NCBI GenBank assembly: GCA_963733395.1
Contig: CAVTCZ010000022.1
Span: 1-64,000, forward strand
Direction of reading: 5' to 3'
DNA length: 64,000 bases
Origin: JADKAV01 sp963733395
GTDB taxonomy: Bacteria; Actinomycetota; Actinomycetes; S36-B12; UBA10799
This document shows positions 43,474 through 51,644 of the stretch, piece after piece. The notes under the pieces are model-generated. The model did not search any database. It saw only the letters and a program-made list of their open reading frames with translations, and was not told where the DNA came from. The position numbers and the translations under genes were made by a program. Numbering within the stretch: position 1 is the first letter of the stretch; every line of letters starts with the position of its first letter.

Positions 43474-45431
43474 GAGAGCATCCGTCCGACTTGGAAGACC
43501 GCCACGGCCGCCACCCAGGCAACGGAGAGTTGGACGGCAACACCGAAGAGAGTCCACTTGCGGCCGATCTCCCGCCATTGGGTCGCAAGGGTCGCGACGC
43601 AGGGGGTGTAGGCCAGCAGGAACACCATGAAGGCCCAGACGGCGGCGGTCGTGTGGCCACCCGAGGATTGCGCGAAGTCGGCTTGCACCGCCGCGCCCAG
43701 AGCGCCGGGGTCGTGCAGATCGGTGGGCTCGGCCACTGCGTACGTCTGCGCCCATGACGAGATGACGGCTTCCTTGGCGACGAACCCGACGGTCAGTGCG
43801 CCAACGGCCTCCCAGTTGCCGAAGCCCGCCGGCGCGAAGACCGGCGTCACGGCCTGCGCGGCGGCAGCGTAGGCGCTGTCCTGCACGGGGACATCGGCGA
43901 ACGAGCCGCCACCTCCGACCGGGATCGATTGGAGCAACCACACCGCGGCGACGGTTGCCACGATGATCCCGGAAGCTGTGCGCAGGAACCCCTTCAGCCG
44001 GCCCCAGGTGACCACCCCCAGGATGCGCAGGTGTGGCAGTTGGTAGGCCGGCAGGTCCAGCAGCAACGGCTCGCGGCCCATGGTCCGCCACAGTGTCTGT
44101 TTGAGCGCCAGACCCACGACCACGACGAAGAGGATCGAGATCAGATACATGGCGAACACGACGTTGCCGGCGTTGTCGGGGAAGAAGGTCGCCGCCAGCA
44201 TCATGTAGACAGCCAGCCGTGCCGAGCAGGATGTGAACGGCACCAACAGGGCGGTCAGCACGCGATGCCGGGCATCGGGCAGGACCCGGGTGGCGCTGAT
44301 CGCCGGGACGTTGCAGCCGAAGCCCACGATCAGCGGCAGGAACGCCCGGCCCGGCAGACCGATCACGCGCATCGTCCGGTCGGTGACGACGGCCGCCCGG
44401 GCCATGTATCCGGAGTCCTCCAGTATGGCCAGCAGCGCGAACATGATCGCCATCAGTGGCACGAACGTCAGCAACATGCCGACACCGCCGATGAGCCCGT
44501 CGATCACGAAGCTCTCCACCCAGGAACCGCCGAGCCCGACCACCCCGAGGAGGGCTGAAGCGGCCGCGCTGAGCGGGCCGGTGAAGAACGCGTCGAGGGC
44601 GTCCTGCAGCGGCGCGGCCGCAGTCGTCGTCAGCTGGAAGACCAGCCACATGACCGCCAGGAAGATGACCGGACCCACGATCGGAGCGGTCACCCAACGG
44701 TCGATCCGATCCGACCAGGTATGCCGTTCCTGGGTGGGTGTCACGGTGGCCGCGTCCACTGCCGTCTGGATCCAGGTGAACCGGTCGTCAGCGCGTTCGA
44801 GGTCGTCGTCGGTGTCCGGGTGCGCTCGGGGGGCAGTCGGCGGGGATTGCAGGCTGTGCGCCACCGCCCGTGCGAGATCGGCGTCCCCGACCCCGCGTCG
44901 CGGGTCGAGTCGCACCACCGGCACCCCGAGGAGCTCCTGCAGTTCCTCGACATCCACTTCGATGTCCCGCCGGGCGGCCACGTCCGACATGGTCAACGCA
45001 ACCACCAGCCGAACGGCGTACTCCCGGATCTGCGAAACGATGTACAGCGAGCGGGCCAAGCGCGATGCATCGGCGACCACGACCACGACGTCGGGTCGGT
45101 CGGCCGGGTCCGCGGCGAGCAGCATCGCCCGGGTGAACTCCTCGTCCGGACTCACCGCATCGAGGCTGTAGGCGCCCGGCAGATCGACCAGTGCGACCTC
45201 GCTGCCGCCGGGCCCCGCGGGCACTTGCCATTGGGTGCGCCCCACTTCGACCGTCGTCCCGGGCCAGTTGCCCACCTGCCGGCGGGCGCCCGTGAGGCTG
45301 TTGAAGAGGGTCGACTTCCCGACGTTCGGCGCGCCGACCAACGCGATCACCGGGGCACCGGCTGCGGCCAACGGCCCCGCCGCGTCGGAGTGACAGGACG
45401 CGAAACTGGTGGGACTCGACGGGTCGGTCAT
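43470..45431 (-). CDS. feoB: Ferrous iron transporter FeoB
   Basis: 653 aa. The N-terminal G domain reads IALVGAPNVGKSTLFNSLTG (P-loop), VGNWPGTTVEVG (G2), VDLPGAYSLDA (G3), then the GDI-like helical region to about 210. The membrane part has some nine helices in two Gate repeats, with the conserved PLIVGFGCNVPAI segment and its Cys, SARLAVYMMLAATFF and AVWAFMVFLLAYTPCVATLA. It imports Fe2+ across the inner membrane. It overlaps feoA (4 bp) and feoC (4 bp), so all three are co-translated. Confidence 0.96.
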   Translation of the reverse strand: MTDPSSPTSFASCHSDAAGPLAAAGAPVIALVGAPNVGKSTLFNSLTGARRQVGNWPGTTVEVGRTQWQVPAGPGGSEVALVDLPGAYSLDAVSPDEEFTRAMLLAADPADRPDVVVVVADASRLARSLYIVSQIREYAVRLVVALTMSDVAARRDIEVDVEELQELLGVPVVRLDPRRGVGDADLARAVAHSLQSPPTAPRAHPDTDDDLERADDRFTWIQTAVDAATVTPTQERHTWSDRIDRWVTAPIVGPVIFLAVMWLVFQLTTTAAAPLQDALDAFFTGPLSAAASALLGVVGLGGSWVESFVIDGLIGGVGMLLTFVPLMAIMFALLAILEDSGYMARAAVVTDRTMRVIGLPGRAFLPLIVGFGCNVPAISATRVLPDARHRVLTALLVPFTSCSARLAVYMMLAATFFPDNAGNVVFAMYLISILFVVVVGLALKQTLWRTMGREPLLLDLPAYQLPHLRILGVVTWGRLKGFLRTASGIIVATVAAVWLLQSIPVGGGGSFADVPVQDSAYAAAAQAVTPVFAPAGFGNWEAVGALTVGFVAKEAVISSWAQTYAVAEPTDLHDPGALGAAVQADFAQSSGGHTTAAVWAFMVFLLAYTPCVATLATQWREIGRKWTLFGVAVQLSVAWVAAVAVFQVGRMLS

Positions 45432-45652
45432 CGGTCACCGTCGAGCGTGATGGCGGCGGCCATCTTGGCATCCAGCGCCAGACGAGCGCCGCCGACGGCA
45501 ATCACCCGGCCCCCGCCGCTGGTCCGGTGCAGAACCCGGATGTGAGCACCGGGACGCACCCCCATCTCAGCCAAACGGCGACGCAACGTGGGCTCCGCAG
45601 TCACCGTCGACACGGTGGCGGAACCAGTCACCCGGTCCAAGGTCGCGCTCAC
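45428..45652 (-). CDS. feoA: FeoA domain protein
   Basis: 74 aa SH3-like protein: LDRVTGSATVSTVTAEPTLR, RRLAEMGVRPGAHIRVLHRT, SGGGRVIAVGGARLALDAKM. It is a soluble partner of FeoB. It starts 20 bp downstream of an IdeR/DtxR-like operator, so the feoABC operon is likely repressed by iron. Confidence 0.92.
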   Translation of the reverse strand: MSATLDRVTGSATVSTVTAEPTLRRRLAEMGVRPGAHIRVLHRTSGGGRVIAVGGARLALDAKMAAAITLDGDR

Positions 45653-45671
45653 TGCTTCCAGCCTAGCAGGC

Positions 45672-45690
45672 GCAGGTTAGGTGAACCTTA
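45672..45690 (-). promoter_or_regulatory. Putative IdeR/DtxR iron box upstream of feoA
   Basis: The 19-mer GCAGGTTAGGTGAACCTTA matches most positions of the IdeR/DtxR consensus TTAGGTTAGGCTAACCTAA, including both GGTTA/AACCT arms. It lies 20 bp upstream of the feoA start, where repressor binding would block transcription when iron is plentiful. No biochemical evidence; match by eye. Confidence 0.65.
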
Positions 45691-45712
45691 GTTGTGACGC
45701 AGATCTCACCCG

Positions 45713-46450
45713 TCAGGCGACGAGCGTGCCGACCTGCTCGGCGGCCGCGGCCTTGCGGATGTTCCCCGGCACCATCAGGTCGAAGACCACCAGCGGCAAC
45801 CGGTTGTCCCGGCACAGACTGATGGCGGTCGCATCGGCCACCTTGAGGTCCTGCGCCAGGACGTCCGAGTGCGTCAGCGTGTCGTACCTGGTGGCTGTCG
45901 GGTCGGTGCGCGGATCGGCGTTGTACACGCCGTCCACGCCGTTCTTGCCCATGAGCACCGACTGGCACCCGATCTCGAGCGCACGCTGGGCGGCACACGA
46001 GTCCGTGGAGAAGAACGGCACACCCAGCCCCGCTCCGAAGATGACCACGCGGCCCTTCTGCAGATGCCGGATGGCGCGGCGCGGGACGTACGGTTCCGCA
46101 ACCTGCCCCATGGCGATCGCGGTCTGGACGCGGGTCTCGACGCCGACCTTCTCCAGGAAATCCTGCATCGCAAGGCAGTTCATGACCGTGCCCAGCATGC
46201 CCATGTAGTCCGCGCGGGCACGATCCATGCCGCGCTCCGACAGTTCGGCGCCGCGGAAGTAGTTGCCGCCGCCGATCACCACGGCCACCTGTCGGCCATC
46301 GGAGACGACTTCGGCGATCTGTGCCGCAATCGACGCCACAACATCCGGATCCACGCCCAGCCCGGTACCGCCGGAGAAGGCTTCCCCGGACAGCTTCAGC
46401 AGGACGCGTTCCCAGCCACCCTCGGGCGCCGAGTCCCAGCGCGCTGCCAC
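45713..46450 (-). CDS. pyrH: UMP kinase
   Basis: 245 aa with a short N-terminal extension, then VLLKLSGEAFSGGTGLGVDP, VAVVIGGGNYFRGAELSERG, MDRARADYMGMLGTVMNCLA, VVIFGAGLGVPFFSTDSCAA, and NADPRTDPTATRYDTLTHSD, all classical bacterial UMP kinase blocks. It phosphorylates UMP to UDP and is allosterically controlled by GTP and UTP in many species. It follows tsf with no gap. The iron box sits 40 bp beyond its stop, so the feo operon begins on the far side. Confidence 0.95.
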   Translation of the reverse strand: MAARWDSAPEGGWERVLLKLSGEAFSGGTGLGVDPDVVASIAAQIAEVVSDGRQVAVVIGGGNYFRGAELSERGMDRARADYMGMLGTVMNCLAMQDFLEKVGVETRVQTAIAMGQVAEPYVPRRAIRHLQKGRVVIFGAGLGVPFFSTDSCAAQRALEIGCQSVLMGKNGVDGVYNADPRTDPTATRYDTLTHSDVLAQDLKVADATAISLCRDNRLPLVVFDLMVPGNIRKAAAAEQVGTLVA

Positions 46451-47284
46451 TTAGCCCTGACCAACCTTGAAGCGGGCGAAACGCTTGACGTTCACGCCGC
46501 TTTCCTCCAGGTAGGCGCCGATGGTCTTCTTGTTGTCCCGCACCCAGGGCTGCTGCACCAGGCACACGTCCTTGAAGAACCCGTTCACGCGACCCTCCAC
46601 GATCTTGGGCAGCGCCTGCTCGGGCTTGCCCTCCTCGCGGGCGGTCTCCTCGGCGATGCGGCGCTCGTTGGCGACCACATCCTCCGGCACGTCCTCGCGC
46701 GACAGGTAGAGCGGGGACATCGCCGCGATGTGCTGGGCGACGTTCTTGCCCACCTCTTCGTTGTCGCTGTCCAACTCGACCAGCGCCCCGACACTCGGCG
46801 GCAGCGCCGGGTCGTGCTTGTGCAGGTAGACGGTCACGAACCCATCCCCGAAGCGCTCGAACCGGCGGATCTCGATCTTCTCACCCATGGTGACGTTGGC
46901 CTCGTCCAGCAGTTGCTGGATGCTCTTGTCCGCCTCGAGTTCCAGCGCGAGCAACTCGGCCACATCGGCTGGCTGCTTGGCCGCAACGAACGCTGAGACG
47001 TCCGCGGCGATCTGCTGGAACGCCGGCGTCTTCGCCACGAAGTCCGTCTCGCAGTTCAACTCCAGCAGCACCCCATGCTGGGTGCCCTCGATGTAGGAGG
47101 TGACCAGACCGTTGGACGCGGTGCGCTCGGCGCGCTTGTTCACGCCCTTGGCGCCCTTCACCCGCAGGATCTCGACGGCCCGCTCGAAGTCCCCGTCGGC
47201 CTCCTCGAGCGCCTTCTTGCAGTCCATCATCCCGGCGCCCGTCATCTCACGCAGGCGCTTGACATCAGCTGCGCTGACAGCCAT
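46451..47284 (-). CDS. tsf: Elongation factor Ts
   Basis: 277 aa. The N-terminal UBA-like domain reads ADVKRLREMTGAGMMDCKKA, LEEADGDFERAVEILRVKGA. The core follows with SYIEGTQHGVLLELNCETDF (TDFVAKTPAF), HIAAMSPLYLSREDVPEDVV and the end VNGFFKDVCLVQQPWVRDNK. It recycles EF-Tu from GDP to GTP. Start overlaps the rpsB stop, so the two are coupled as usual. Confidence 0.97.
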   Translation of the reverse strand: MAVSAADVKRLREMTGAGMMDCKKALEEADGDFERAVEILRVKGAKGVNKRAERTASNGLVTSYIEGTQHGVLLELNCETDFVAKTPAFQQIAADVSAFVAAKQPADVAELLALELEADKSIQQLLDEANVTMGEKIEIRRFERFGDGFVTVYLHKHDPALPPSVGALVELDSDNEEVGKNVAQHIAAMSPLYLSREDVPEDVVANERRIAEETAREEGKPEQALPKIVEGRVNGFFKDVCLVQQPWVRDNKKTIGAYLEESGVNVKRFARFKVGQG

Positions 47285-48339
47285 CAGTGGTTCTCCTCAG
47301 TGGTCGTGGTCTCAGTCGTCTCTTCGGCGGGGGCCTCAGCGGCGGGTGCCTCAGCGGCGGGTGCCTCAGCTGCCGGTGCCTCAGTGGCGGGTGCCTCCGC
47401 AGCCGGTGCCTCCGCAGCCGGTGCCTCCGCAGCCGGTGCCTCCGCAGCCGGTGCCTCCGCAGCCGGTGCCTCCGCAGCCGGTGCCTCCGCAGCCTCGCCG
47501 GCCTGCTCCGCCGCCGGCACATCCTCGGCGACACTGGGCGCGTCGCCGGGCTCGGTCTCCGACGATGCCTGCTCGGCAGCGGCCTGTTGCTCCAGCAACT
47601 CGCGCTCCCACTCCGGCATCTCCTCGGCACCGGCCTCATCACCGGCACCGGCGCGGGCCATCTTGCCCTCGGCCACGGCGTCAGCGATCACCCGGGTCAG
47701 CAGCGTGACCGAGCGGATGGCGTCGTCGTTGCCCGGGATCGGGTAGTCGACGACATCCGGGTCGCAGTTGGTGTCGAGGATCGCGACGATCGGGATGCCC
47801 AACTTGCGGGCCTCCGCCACGGCGATGTGCTCCTTGTTGGTGTCCACGAGCCACACCGCGCTCGGCACCTTGTTCATGAAGCGGATGCCGCCGAGGGTGC
47901 GCTCGAGCTTGTCGCGCTCACGTCGCAGACCCAGCAGTTCCCGCTTGGTCATGCCGCTGGCAGCCACGTCGTCGAAGTCGATCTCCTCGAGCTCCTTGAG
48001 CCGCTGCAGCCGCTGGTGCACGGTCTGGAAGTTCGTCAGCATGCCACCGAGCCAACGTTCGTTGACGTATGGCATGCCGACCCGCTGGGCCTGCTGGGCC
48101 ACGGCTTCCTGAGCCTGCTTCTTGGTGCCGACGAACAGGATCGTCCCGCCGTGCGCGACGGTGTCCTTGACGAACTCGTAGGCGTTGTCCAGGTACCCGA
48201 GGGCCTGGTTCAGGTCGATGATGTAGATGCCGTTGCGATCGGTGAGGATGAACCGCTTCATCTTGGGGTTCCAACGGCGGGTCTGGTGTCCGAAGTGGAC
48301 GCCGGACTCCAGCAGTTGGCGCATGGTCACGACTGCCAT
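47284..48339 (-). CDS. rpsB: 30S ribosomal protein S2 with Ala/Pro/Glu-rich C-terminal tail
   Basis: 351 aa from ATG 48339. The S2 fold is standard to about residue 235: LLESGVHFGHQTRRWNPKMK, ALGYLDNAYEFVKDTVAHGG, RWLGGMLTNFQTVHQRLQRL, DTNKEHIAVAEARKLGIPIV, IPGNDDAIRSVTLLTRVIAD. A ~110-residue acidic tail follows, built of AEAPA units encoded by a 15-bp tandem array (47333-47497). S2 binds the 16S head-body junction with S1. The tail is far longer than in most S2 proteins and is likely disordered; its role is unknown. Confidence 0.95.
   Translation of the reverse strand: MAVVTMRQLLESGVHFGHQTRRWNPKMKRFILTDRNGIYIIDLNQALGYLDNAYEFVKDTVAHGGTILFVGTKKQAQEAVAQQAQRVGMPYVNERWLGGMLTNFQTVHQRLQRLKELEEIDFDDVAASGMTKRELLGLRRERDKLERTLGGIRFMNKVPSAVWLVDTNKEHIAVAEARKLGIPIVAILDTNCDPDVVDYPIPGNDDAIRSVTLLTRVIADAVAEGKMARAGAGDEAGAEEMPEWERELLEQQAAAEQASSETEPGDAPSVAEDVPAAEQAGEAAEAPAAEAPAAEAPAAEAPAAEAPAAEAPAAEAPATEAPAAEAPAAEAPAAEAPAEETTETTTTEENH
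47333..47497. repeat. 15-bp tandem array inside rpsB
   Basis: Eleven units (ten full) of the type GCCTCCGCAGCCGGT / GCCTCAGCGGCGGGT on the plus strand, encoding (AEAPA)n in S2. The six units at 47393-47482 are identical, so the array is prone to length change while staying in frame (15 bp = 5 codons). Confidence 0.95.
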
Positions 48340-48522
48340 GGGTGTTCCTTCCGCGCCTGCCGGCGCTGTCCAGTTGGCTGTGCCGATCGGCCGATCAGCA
48401 CCCTGACACCGACTCCTGCCCTGCCCCGCAGGGACTGGTTGGCATGGAGGCCGGCCCGGGGGCCGACGAACGGTGTGCGAATTTCGCAGCCGAGACTGCG
48501 ATAGCACGAGTCTACCGGGTCA

Positions 48523-48552
48523 GCTGTGGACACCCGTGTCCGGATGTCCACA
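48523..48552. promoter_or_regulatory. Inverted repeat in the divergent rpsB/M23 upstream region
   Basis: CTGTGGAC (48523-48530) pairs with GTCCACAG (48545-48552) across a 14-base spacer, within the 265-bp gap between the divergent rpsB and M23-like genes. Such a symmetrical element could be an operator or a hairpin in the rpsB 5' leader. The gap shows no other recognisable site. Confidence 0.4.
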
Positions 48553-48604
48553 GATCCGCTTCGGAAGCTCGTGCATGTCACCGGTCTGCTGTGGGATGGA
48601 TTCC

Positions 48605-49120
48605 ATGATCCTCCCGCCGCCGCTGCCGCCAGTCTCCCCGATGGTCGTCGTCCGCGCCTTCGCCCCGGGCGCCCAGGCCTGGCTGCCAGCTCACCGTGGG
48701 GTGGATCTGCGGGCGGAACGCGGTCAATCCGTGCGGGCGCCCACTGCCGGGCAGGTTGTGTTCACCGGCCGGATCGCAGACCGACCGGTCATCGCTGTGC
48801 GCGCCGATGGCGTGCGCTTCACATTCGAGCCCGTGCGGGCGACCGTGGCCGTCGGCGACCCGGTCACGGCCGGTCAACGCCTGGGACGCCTGGCCCGGGG
48901 TGGGCATTGCGACCGGCGTTGCCTGCACTGGGGTGCCAAGGTCGACGGCGAGTACGTGAACCCGCTGTCGTTCCTGGCCGGCCGAAGACCGGTTCTCAAA
49001 CCCGTGTTCACAGCCCGATCTGCTGCAGCCGCGCGCGCAAGTCGAGCAGCGACTTCGAGTGGATCTGGCTCACCCGGCTCTCCGTCACGCCGAGCACCGA
49101 ACCGATCTCCGCCAGCGTGA
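48605..49120 (+). CDS. M23-like (LysM-less) peptidase-domain protein, active site incomplete
   Basis: 171 aa from ATG 48605 (48596 is an alternative). The LytM fold is recognisable: HRGVDLRAERGQSVRAPTAG, GQVVFTGRIADRPVIAVRAD, TVAVGDPVTAGQRLGRLARG, LHWGAKVDGEYVNPLSFL. The first HxxxD site (HRGVD) and the last LHWG His are present, but the middle YxHL/HxH histidine is replaced by RFTFEPV, so zinc hydrolysis is doubtful; such proteins can act as amidase activators. Its last ~38 codons overlap the convergent sigma-factor gene and are low-complexity, so the native end may be earlier. Confidence 0.65.
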   Translation: MILPPPLPPVSPMVVVRAFAPGAQAWLPAHRGVDLRAERGQSVRAPTAGQVVFTGRIADRPVIAVRADGVRFTFEPVRATVAVGDPVTAGQRLGRLARGGHCDRRCLHWGAKVDGEYVNPLSFLAGRRPVLKPVFTARSAAAARASRAATSSGSGSPGSPSRRAPNRSPPA

Positions 49121-49841
49121 GCCGCTCGTAGTAGTAGAGCGTGAGCACGACTTTCTCGCGCTCCGGGAGCCCGGCGATCTGTTCGGCGAGGAGCATCTTC
49201 ATCTCCTCGGTCTCGTACTCGGCCTCCGGATCCGGTGCGCGAGGGTCCTCGAGCAGATCCCCGAGGGTCATCTTGTCGCCCCGGTCGACGCCCCCGTGCG
49301 TCACCTCGTCGAGCGCCACGACGTTGGTGAAGGACACCTGACTCATCAGTTTCGCGAGTTCCGCCCGGGTCAGGCCCATCTGCTCGGCCAACTCCGCCTC
49401 AGTCGGTGCGCGCTTGAGTTGCGCCTCGAGTGCCGCGTGTGCCCGTTCGAGGTCCTTGGCTTTGGAGCGCACCGAACGCGGCACCCAGTCGAGCGAGCGC
49501 AGTTCGTCGATGATGGCACCGCGGATCCGGTTGATCGCATAGGTCTCGAACTTGATCTGCCGACCGAGGTCGAACTTGTCGATCGCGTCGATGAGCCCGA
49601 ACATGCCGTAGGAGACGAGGTCGGCGGACTCCACGTTGTTGGGCAGTCCGGAGCGCACGCGGCCGGCGACGTACTTGACCAACGGCGCATAGTGCAGGAT
49701 CAGGCGATCCCGGTACGCCCGCTCGCCAGTGGCCTTGTAGTCGGTCCACAAGCTCTGCAGGGCTGCCGCGTTAGCCGTCGCCTCCTGCTCGGCGATCGTG
49801 GCCTCGTCAAGCACCTCGGACTCAGGCACGGGGGTGCGCAT
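49008..49841 (-). CDS. whiG: WhiG/FliA-type sigma factor
   Basis: 277 aa from ATG 49841. Sigma regions: LILHYAPLVKYVAGRVRSGL and ADLVSYGMFGLIDAIDKFDL (region 2), FETYAINRIRGAIIDELRSL (2.4), region 3 (PTEAELAEQMGLTRAELAKL), region 4 (ERLTLAEIGSVLGVTESRVS). The family drives sporulation genes in Streptomyces and flagellar or other genes elsewhere. The xerC-whiG neighbourhood is typical of actinobacteria. It overlaps xerC by 20 bp. Confidence 0.92.
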   Translation of the reverse strand: MRTPVPESEVLDEATIAEQEATANAAALQSLWTDYKATGERAYRDRLILHYAPLVKYVAGRVRSGLPNNVESADLVSYGMFGLIDAIDKFDLGRQIKFETYAINRIRGAIIDELRSLDWVPRSVRSKAKDLERAHAALEAQLKRAPTEAELAEQMGLTRAELAKLMSQVSFTNVVALDEVTHGGVDRGDKMTLGDLLEDPRAPDPEAEYETEEMKMLLAEQIAGLPEREKVVLTLYYYERLTLAEIGSVLGVTESRVSQIHSKSLLDLRARLQQIGL

Positions 49842-50748
49842 TCTCGTAGGCCGACCGCATCCGGTCGGCTGAGACATGGGTGTAGATCTGTGTACTCGCC
49901 AGACTCGCGTGACCCAGCAGTTGTTGTACGTAGCGCAGGTCCGCGCCGCCTTCCAGGACGTGGCTGGCCATGCTGTGGCGCAGTCCGTGGGGCGCGAGAT
50001 CCGGCAGGTCGGGGAACGCTGACGTGCTCTCGTGGACGACTCGACGGGCCACGCGCACGTTCAGGCGCGCGCCCCGGCTGCCGACCAGCAGCGCCCGTTC
50101 CTCGGCCCGTGCCATCTCGGCGCGGACGGTCAGCCACCGGTCAAGCGCCCGGATGCAGGCTCCGGTCAGGGGCACCACCCGCTGTTTGGCACCCTTGCCC
50201 ATCACCGTCACCGTGCGCCTGCCCAGGTCGATATCGCCGACGTCGATGGAGCAGACCTCACTGACACGCAACCCGCTGCCGTACAACAACTCCAGCAGCA
50301 CCAGGTTGCGCACCGCCAGCGGGTCGTCGGCGACCCGGGCAAGCGTGTCGAGCGCCTGGTTCAACCGCTCGCTGTCTGCCACCCGTGGCAGATCAGGCTT
50401 CAGCCGGGGCGTGTGCAATCGCAAGGTGGGGTCGGCCTTCAGCAGACCCTGCCGGACCCCCCAGTGCGCGAAGCACCGGACGCTGGCGATCCGGCGCGCC
50501 ACGGTGGGGGACCCTGCACCCTGCTCCCGAGCGGCGGCCAGCCACTGCCGGATCGTGGCGGTCGTCATCGGACGGTCGCCCAAGAACTCCAGCAGATCCG
50601 CCACGTCACTGCGGTAGGCAAGTGCCGTGTTCGCGGAGAACCCGCGTTCGGCGGCCATGTAGTCGGTGAACGCGGGCAGCACGCCATCGAACACGGAGAG
50701 GTCGGAACCCACGTGTTCGTCGTCTACCACCAGACCCCGCACGCCCAT
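49822..50748 (-). CDS. xerC: Tyrosine recombinase XerC
   Basis: 308 aa. N-terminal SAM-like core-binding domain (FTDYMAAERGFSANTALAYR; SDVADLLEFLGDRPMTTATI) and the catalytic domain with all six residues: Arg in GSGLRVSEVCSID, Lys in VMGKGAKQRVVPL, HGLRHSMASHVLEGG (His and Arg), GHASLASTQIYTHVS (His and Tyr nucleophile). With XerD it resolves chromosome dimers at dif. It is the neighbour of dprA and whiG as in most actinobacteria. Confidence 0.95.
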   Translation of the reverse strand: MGVRGLVVDDEHVGSDLSVFDGVLPAFTDYMAAERGFSANTALAYRSDVADLLEFLGDRPMTTATIRQWLAAAREQGAGSPTVARRIASVRCFAHWGVRQGLLKADPTLRLHTPRLKPDLPRVADSERLNQALDTLARVADDPLAVRNLVLLELLYGSGLRVSEVCSIDVGDIDLGRRTVTVMGKGAKQRVVPLTGACIRALDRWLTVRAEMARAEERALLVGSRGARLNVRVARRVVHESTSAFPDLPDLAPHGLRHSMASHVLEGGADLRYVQQLLGHASLASTQIYTHVSADRMRSAYENAHPRA

Positions 50749-51608
50749 CAGCCTGCCGAAGAGGGTGTACGGGAGTCAACCGGACTAGCCGCGACACCCA
50801 ACATCTCGGTCAGATCCGCGGGTCCGAGCAACAGCGCCGCCCAGCCATCGGCGATCGCGGCGTGCACACCCGCCGAAGCGGGGCTGTCGATGCGCCCCGG
50901 TACGCCGAGCACCAACCTGCCGAGATCGGCGGCGCTGCGCCCGGTGTTGAGCGCCCCGGAGCGCTGTGCGGCCTCCACGACCACGGTCACCGCCGAGCAG
51001 GCCGCGATGAGGCGATTGCGGTGCAGGAAACCGGCTTTGGTCAGCCGGGTGCCCGGCGGGTGCTCCCAGACAACCGCGCCGGAACCGGCCACCGCCCGGA
51101 ACAGGCCGGCGTGCTCGGCCGGGTACACCAGCCCTGCGCCCCCGGCGGCGAACAGAACGCTCGACCCCTGAGCGTCCAACGCCCCATGGTGGGCGGCCTG
51201 GTCGATCCCCCGCGCCCCGCCCGAGACGACCTGGCGGCCCGATTGCACAACGGCGCGGGCCAGGTCTGCCGCCACGGTCCGCCCGTACTCGGTGCAGCGG
51301 CGCGATCCGACGATGGCGACGAGACGCTCCGGCGCCACCGGCAACCGGCCCCGCACCCACAGCAGAACCGGTGCCGCCGGGCCCAGGGTGGCCAGACCCA
51401 GTGGCCAGTCGGAGTCCCCGGTTCGCAGGATCCTGCCGTCACTGGCAAGCCAGGGTTCGGCCAGCGCCCGGCCGACCAGCTCGACGCGGTCCTCCCCCAC
51501 GATCCCTGCGGCCCGGGCCTCGAGATCGTGCCCGCCGGACTGGCCAGCAGCACTCAGAACAACGGCAGCGCACAGACAACGGTCCATACACCGATCCTCA
51601 CAAGCCAC
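50748..51608 (-). CDS. dprA: DNA processing protein DprA
   Basis: 286 aa. The Rossmann-like core is clear: LVAIVGSRRCTEYGRTVAAD, QVVSGGARGIDQAAHHGALD, GLVYPAEHAGLFRAVAGSGA, FLHRNRLIAACSAVTVVVEA, GALNTGRSAADLGRLVLGVP. A C-terminal winged helix is short. The N-terminal SAM-like domain is reduced to about 80 residues and begins near the DUF2469 stop. DprA loads RecA on incoming ssDNA. comM (yifB) and yraN, which normally stand upstream, are absent. Confidence 0.9.
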   Translation of the reverse strand: MACEDRCMDRCLCAAVVLSAAGQSGGHDLEARAAGIVGEDRVELVGRALAEPWLASDGRILRTGDSDWPLGLATLGPAAPVLLWVRGRLPVAPERLVAIVGSRRCTEYGRTVAADLARAVVQSGRQVVSGGARGIDQAAHHGALDAQGSSVLFAAGGAGLVYPAEHAGLFRAVAGSGAVVWEHPPGTRLTKAGFLHRNRLIAACSAVTVVVEAAQRSGALNTGRSAADLGRLVLGVPGRIDSPASAGVHAAIADGWAALLLGPADLTEMLGVAASPVDSRTPSSAG

Positions 51609-51644
51609 GGTCCGACCCAGCCGCGCTCGCGGACTTTCTGTGGA

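Noticed and set aside
43480..44697. Long minus-strand frame antisense to/shifted from feoB
   Set aside because: It is an out-of-frame shadow of feoB; only its last third, beyond 43473, is feoC.
48473..48604. Longer start for the M23-like protein
   Set aside because: The upstream part is Cys-rich and unlike a signal peptide and overlaps the divergent promoter region.
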